Translations under genes and position numbers: made by a program
In this document: positions 59,622-64,000 of the stretch, one piece after another
How positions within the stretch are numbered: the stretch's first letter is position 1
Layout of the letters: every line of letters starts with the position of its first letter
The notes under the pieces: model-generated
The model's database searches: none
Told to the model about the DNA's origin: nothing
What the model saw: only the letters and a program-made list of their open reading frames with translations
DNA from: an uncultured Mycoplasmatota bacterium
GTDB lineage: Bacteria > Bacillota_I > Bacilli_A > RF39 > UBA660
Assembly: GCA_947302655.1 (NCBI GenBank)
Contig: CAMYVW010000001.1
Coordinates: forward strand, 124,001-188,000
DNA length: 64,000 bases
Direction of reading: 5' to 3'

Positions 59622-60362
59622 ATGTCAAATAAAACTGTAATTATTACTGGCGGATCTAGAGGAATCGGAAGAGCCATTTCTACAAGGTTTGCTAAAGAAG
59701 GTTATAATATAGTAATAAACTATGTAAATGATGATAATAGTGCCCAAAACTTAAAAGAAACACTCGAAAATGAATATAATATAAGTGTGTTATTAATAAA
59801 AGCCGATATATCAAACGAGGATGAAATTAAAAAAATAATTTCAACAACTAGAGAAAAGTTTAACAGTATAGATGTTATTGTTAATAATGCAGGTATATGT
59901 TATGACTCATCCATTAATGAAAAGAATAAATCAACCTTTATGAAAATATTAGAAGTTAATTTAGTAGCTCCATTTTTAATTTGTAAATATGCTGAAAAAG
60001 ATTTAATAAGTAATAAAGGATGCATTGTAAATATAGCTTCTACTAACGGAATTAATACATATTATCCTGAAAGTTTAGATTATGATGCTTCTAAAGCAGG
60101 TCTTATAAATTTAACAAAAAATTTATCAAAGTATTTTGCTCCAAATGTAAGAGTCAATGCTATTGCTCCTGGTTGGACCGATACTGATATGGTAAAGGAT
60201 ATTGACCCTAAATATAGGAAAATAGAAGAAGATAATATCTTACTTAATAGATTTGCTAAACCTGAAGAAATAGCAAACGTTGTTTACTTTTTAGCATCTG
60301 GTGAAGCATCTTATATTAATGGTGAAATTATAGTAGTAGATGGTGGTAATAATGGATATTAA
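59622..60362 (+). CDS. Short-chain dehydrogenase/reductase (FabG-like)
   Basis: TVIITGGSRGIGRAI, NNAG, YDASKAGLI; ATG 59622. Confidence 0.9.
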   Translation: MSNKTVIITGGSRGIGRAISTRFAKEGYNIVINYVNDDNSAQNLKETLENEYNISVLLIKADISNEDEIKKIISTTREKFNSIDVIVNNAGICYDSSINEKNKSTFMKILEVNLVAPFLICKYAEKDLISNKGCIVNIASTNGINTYYPESLDYDASKAGLINLTKNLSKYFAPNVRVNAIAPGWTDTDMVKDIDPKYRKIEEDNILLNRFAKPEEIANVVYFLASGEASYINGEIIVVDGGNNGY

Positions 60363-61575
60363 AAAATTATTCGAAGATTCAGAGAATGAATTAAAAGATG
60401 TTTTTAAACAGATTGATAAACAAGTTTTTAAAAATAGCTGTAAAGTTTTGGACGCCTTTCATCACAATGAATTAAGTGAATCATCATTTAATTCAACAAC
60501 TGGTTATGGTTACGGTGATTTAGGCAGAGAGAAAATAGAAAAAGTATTTGCAGAAGTACTAGGTGCACAAGATGCCCTTGTTAGAAATCAATTTATATCA
60601 GGATCTCATGCATTAAATGTATGTTTTTTTGCACTGCTTAGACCTAATGATATTCTTTTATCAATAAGTGGTACACCATATGATACTTTGCATGAAGTTA
60701 TTGGTATAAAAGAAAACCCTAGTTCGTTAAAATCATTTGGTATTAAATATGATGAAATAGATTTAATAGATAATGATTTTGACTATAAAAAAATTGAAGA
60801 TTATTTAAAACAAAATAAAGTAAAAGTAATCGAAATTCAAAGAAGTAAAGGTTATTCAACAAGAAAGAGTATAACAATAGACAAATTAGAAAAAGTAATT
60901 AGTTTTATTAAAGAGATTGATGAAAATATTATTATAATGGTTGATAACTGTTATTGTGAATTTGTTGAAGATACAACTCCAACTGAAATAGGTGCAGATA
61001 TTATGGTAGGTTCATTAATTAAGAATTTAGGAGGTTTTATAGCACCAAATGGAGCATATATAGCAGGTAAAAAAGAACTTGTAGAATTATGTGCAGAAAG
61101 ATTAACGCTTCCAGGAGAAGGAAGGGAAGTTGGTCCTACACTTGGAATTAATAAATCAATTCTTCAAGGTATATATCTTGCTCCATCTGTTGTTGGATCA
61201 AGTTTAAAAGTTGCTATATTAACATCAAAAGTTATGGATAAATTAGGATATAATGTAGAACCAAAATATAACGAAGAAAGAGCAGATATAGTGCAAAACA
61301 TTATCTTTAATGATAAATTAAAGTTAATTAAGTATGTTCAAGGCATTCAGCTAGGTAGTGCTATTGATTCATTTGCATTACCAGAACCATCTGATATGCC
61401 AGGATATGATGATAAAATTATTATGGCATCAGGTTCATTTACTCAAGGTTCTTCAATTGAAATATCATGCGATGGACCGTTAAGAGAACCATATATTGCA
61501 TACCAGCAAGGATCAGTAACATATGAATATGGCAAATTATCTGTCATTAAAGCAGTTGATTATCTTTTAAAATAA
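60352..61575 (+). CDS. PLP enzyme, aluminium-resistance/methionine gamma-lyase-like
   Basis: GYGYGDLGREKIEKVFAEVLGAQDALVRNQFISGSHAL, MVGSLIKNLGG. Confidence 0.88.
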   Translation: MDIKKLFEDSENELKDVFKQIDKQVFKNSCKVLDAFHHNELSESSFNSTTGYGYGDLGREKIEKVFAEVLGAQDALVRNQFISGSHALNVCFFALLRPNDILLSISGTPYDTLHEVIGIKENPSSLKSFGIKYDEIDLIDNDFDYKKIEDYLKQNKVKVIEIQRSKGYSTRKSITIDKLEKVISFIKEIDENIIIMVDNCYCEFVEDTTPTEIGADIMVGSLIKNLGGFIAPNGAYIAGKKELVELCAERLTLPGEGREVGPTLGINKSILQGIYLAPSVVGSSLKVAILTSKVMDKLGYNVEPKYNEERADIVQNIIFNDKLKLIKYVQGIQLGSAIDSFALPEPSDMPGYDDKIIMASGSFTQGSSIEISCDGPLREPYIAYQQGSVTYEYGKLSVIKAVDYLLK

Positions 61576-61632
61576 GTTGACTTATTTGTTTAGATTAAAT
61601 ATAATACAAACTAAGTTTTAAGGAGTTTGCAT

Positions 61633-62004
61633 ATGGATGTAGATTTAAATGGTTTGCCATTTCCTAAACTATTAGATTTGTTTTTAGACATGTATTCTCT
61701 TGCTAAAGGTGAACAATTTGATATTAAAGATTTGGAAATATATACATTATCTTCACATAAAACAATGTTAACTTCAATTAACGAAATTGATTTATGCACA
61801 GATATAATGCTATTTAGATTATATTATTTCTTTACGGAGTGCATAGATGATAACGTGATTGAAAATTCAAATCATTCTAAATTTTTAAAGGAAGCAAAGA
61901 AACGTTTCTTAATTGATATAAATGCTGAACTTAACAAAAGAATTGAATATAAAAAAATTCAAGTTAAGGGAAGAAGCTTAAGATATAAAAATAATTTATT
62001 ATAA
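61633..62004 (+). CDS. Hypothetical protein
   Basis: ORF from ATG 61633 with SD aggag. Confidence 0.55.
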   Translation: MDVDLNGLPFPKLLDLFLDMYSLAKGEQFDIKDLEIYTLSSHKTMLTSINEIDLCTDIMLFRLYYFFTECIDDNVIENSNHSKFLKEAKKRFLIDINAELNKRIEYKKIQVKGRSLRYKNNLL

Positions 62005-62070
62005 ACTAATCAAGTACCTAAATACTTGATTTTTTTATGTATTTTTGATATTCTAATTAAGTCAAGAAAT

Positions 62071-62147
62071 GGCGGTATTGGTGAAGTGGTTAACACGCTA
62101 GATTGTGGCTCTAGTATGCGTGGGTTCGATTCCCACATCCCGCCCCA
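62071..62147 (+). tRNA. tRNA-His (GTG), G-1:C73
   Basis: Anticodon loop TTGTGGC, T-loop TTCGATT, CCA. Confidence 0.94.
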
Positions 62148-62161
62148 TATTGAAGTGTAAA

Positions 62162-62186
62162 TCGAACCCACGTTGGTTCGGTTTTT
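62162..62186 (+). terminator. Terminator after tRNA-His
   Basis: CGAACCcacgttGGTTCGGTTTTTT. Confidence 0.75.
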
Positions 62187-62228
62187 TCTTTTGATTATGT
62201 GCTATAATATTATTGAAGGGATGATATT

Positions 62229-62981
62229 ATGAAAGCACTTATTACAGGAGCATCATCAGGAATTGGTAAAGATTTTGCTAAATTACTTATTAATAAATAT
62301 GATGAATTAATTTTAGTTGCAAGAAATGATGAAGGATTAAAAAAGTTAAAAGAAGAATTAAATAAACTTCCTGATAAAAGAATTAAAATTATTGCAATGG
62401 ACTTAAGTAATCCAAAAAATTGTGAAAAATTATTTGAAGAGAATAAAGATGTTGATTTATTAATAAATAATGCAGGATTTGGAGACTGTGGATATTTTAA
62501 CAAAACTGATTTAGAAAAAGATTTAGATATGATCAATACAAATGTAGTTGCAGTGCATATATTATCTAAACTTTATCTTAGTGAAATGATTAAAAATAAT
62601 AAAGGACATATATTAAATGTTGCATCCATTGCTGGTTTTATGCCTGGCCCTTTAATGGCAACATATTATTCAACTAAGTCGTATGTACTTAGATTATCTG
62701 AAGCCATAAGAAGTGAATTAAAAAACCTTAATACCAATGTAAAAATAAGTGTTTTATGTCCTGGACCTGTAAAAACAAATTTTGAAAAAACAGCTAATGT
62801 TCAATTTCAAATAAGTAAAGCAAGTAGTTTTAAAGTTGCAAGCTATGCTTTAAAACATTTAAATAAGTTTTATATATGCCCTGGATTTGGTGCTAAAATG
62901 ATTAGAATTGGATCAAAAATATTACCAAATACTTTGCTAGCAAAAATGGCATTTAAATCACAAAAAAGAAGAATCAAATAA
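62229..62981 (+). CDS. Short-chain dehydrogenase
   Basis: MKALITGASSGIGKDFAKLL, YYSTKSYVL. Confidence 0.92.
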   Translation: MKALITGASSGIGKDFAKLLINKYDELILVARNDEGLKKLKEELNKLPDKRIKIIAMDLSNPKNCEKLFEENKDVDLLINNAGFGDCGYFNKTDLEKDLDMINTNVVAVHILSKLYLSEMIKNNKGHILNVASIAGFMPGPLMATYYSTKSYVLRLSEAIRSELKNLNTNVKISVLCPGPVKTNFEKTANVQFQISKASSFKVASYALKHLNKFYICPGFGAKMIRIGSKILPNTLLAKMAFKSQKRRIK

Positions 62982-63067
62982 AAAAATAAGCTATTTTATA
63001 ACTTATTTTTTTGTTGAAATAGTTTTGAAATAAGAATACAATTAAATTAAGAAAGGATAATGTGATT

Positions 63068-63733
63068 ATGAAAAAGTACATCGCAGAATTTATTGGAACT
63101 TTTACTCTTGTTTTATTTGGTACAGGAATAGCTGTAGTATCAGGTGGAAATGTTTTAGTTACCGCACTTGCTTTTGGACTTGCAATTATTGCATCAGCAT
63201 ACGTAATTGGAAATATTTCAGGATGCCATGTTAATCCTGCAGTTTCACTTTCAATGTATCTAAATAAAAAAATAACTTTAGAAGAATTTATCAGCTACGT
63301 TGCATCTCAAATAGCTGGTGCCTTTGCTGCAACCGGAGTTTTATACTTCATTTTATCATCAACAACTATTGGTACAGCTGCATTGGGAGCTAATGGTTAT
63401 GGTGATTTATCAGCAACTGGCATTTCATTAATTGGTGCCATTGTTACTGAGATTATTCTAACTTGTATATTTATATATACAATCTTAGGTGTAACAAGTG
63501 ATGAAAAAAAATCAAGTATTGCTGGAGTTGTTATTGGATTAACACTTACATTTGTTCATTTACTTGGTATTAACTTAACTGGTACATCTGTAAACCCTGC
63601 AAGAAGTTTAGCTCCTGCTGTTATTCAAGGTGGAGATGCTTTATCTCAAGTATGGGTATTTATTGTAGCACCTTTAGTAGGTGCAGTTATTGCCACATAT
63701 ATTTTTAAATATTTAAATAAAGCAAAAAAATAA
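63068..63733 (+). CDS. MIP/aquaporin family channel
   Basis: GCHVNPAVSL and GTSVNPARSLAPA NPA motifs. Confidence 0.95.
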   Translation: MKKYIAEFIGTFTLVLFGTGIAVVSGGNVLVTALAFGLAIIASAYVIGNISGCHVNPAVSLSMYLNKKITLEEFISYVASQIAGAFAATGVLYFILSSTTIGTAALGANGYGDLSATGISLIGAIVTEIILTCIFIYTILGVTSDEKKSSIAGVVIGLTLTFVHLLGINLTGTSVNPARSLAPAVIQGGDALSQVWVFIVAPLVGAVIATYIFKYLNKAKK

Positions 63734-63854
63734 TTATTTTGCTTTATTTTTTATTAGTAAATAGTTCCAAATAAAAGAAAAAATAGATATAAAATCTATT
63801 TTTCTTTTATTTAAATATGTTATACTATATTTAGAAAATTTAAGAGGTATGGTT

Positions 63855-64000
63855 ATGTTTAAAGATGATAAGATAATTGTTGGTAAGAACAAAAAAACTG
63901 AAGCTTGTCTACTTGCAAAACTCGCAAATAGACATGGACTTATTTGTGGTGCATCTGGAACAGGTAAAACTATTACATCAAAAGTTATGGCAGAAAGTTT
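63855..64000 (+). CDS. HerA-like/DUF853 ATPase, 3'-truncated by window edge
   Basis: MFKDDKIIVGKNKKTEACLLAKLANRHGLICGASGTGKTITSKVMAESF. Confidence 0.75.
   Translation, partial: MFKDDKIIVGKNKKTEACLLAKLANRHGLICGASGTGKTITSKVMAES

Noticed and set aside
1-64000. CRISPR array, transposon or prophage
   Set aside because: No spaced direct repeats, transposase, integrase, terminase or capsid motifs found by reading

Overview
AT-rich, mostly + strand chromosomal window from a reduced Firmicutes/Bacilli-like genome. TGA is used as a stop (e.g. 17364-17366), so this is the standard bacterial code. Most of it is housekeeping: lysS (partial), rimP-nusA-ylxR-infB-rbfA-truB, rpsO-pnp, scpAB, gltX, murE/murF, ftsK/spoIIIE, RNase J, six tRNAs. 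It also carries a clear sporulation signature: spoIIAA-like/sigF/spoVAC-AD-AE, dacF-like, cotJ, spoVS. The best candidate for an undescribed system is a compact operon at about 50.77-56.5 kb. A 45-aa precursor peptide missed by the ORF track (50955-51092, C-terminus ...GLGYDGCGTHTHKD) sits behind a near-consensus promoter and an attenuator-like leader, and is bracketed by a 19-bp inverted repeat. It is followed by a radical SAM/SPASM maturase, a P-loop protein, a HelD-like helicase, a soluble C39-like peptidase and a HAD protein. Other notable points: a sigF operon with no spoIIAB and with the SpoIIAA phosphosite serine replaced by Phe, next to a Spo0A-box-like site; a RimP cut down to its N-terminal domain with no canonical start codon; a membrane transporter with DxDxDG-type Ca-binding-like repeats; a ClpC-like protein with a degenerate second AAA domain; a tRNA-Glu(CTC) lacking U55; and duplicated tipless SSBs flanking a pentapeptide-like protein. 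All calls are from reading the sequence and provided translations; no database search was run.
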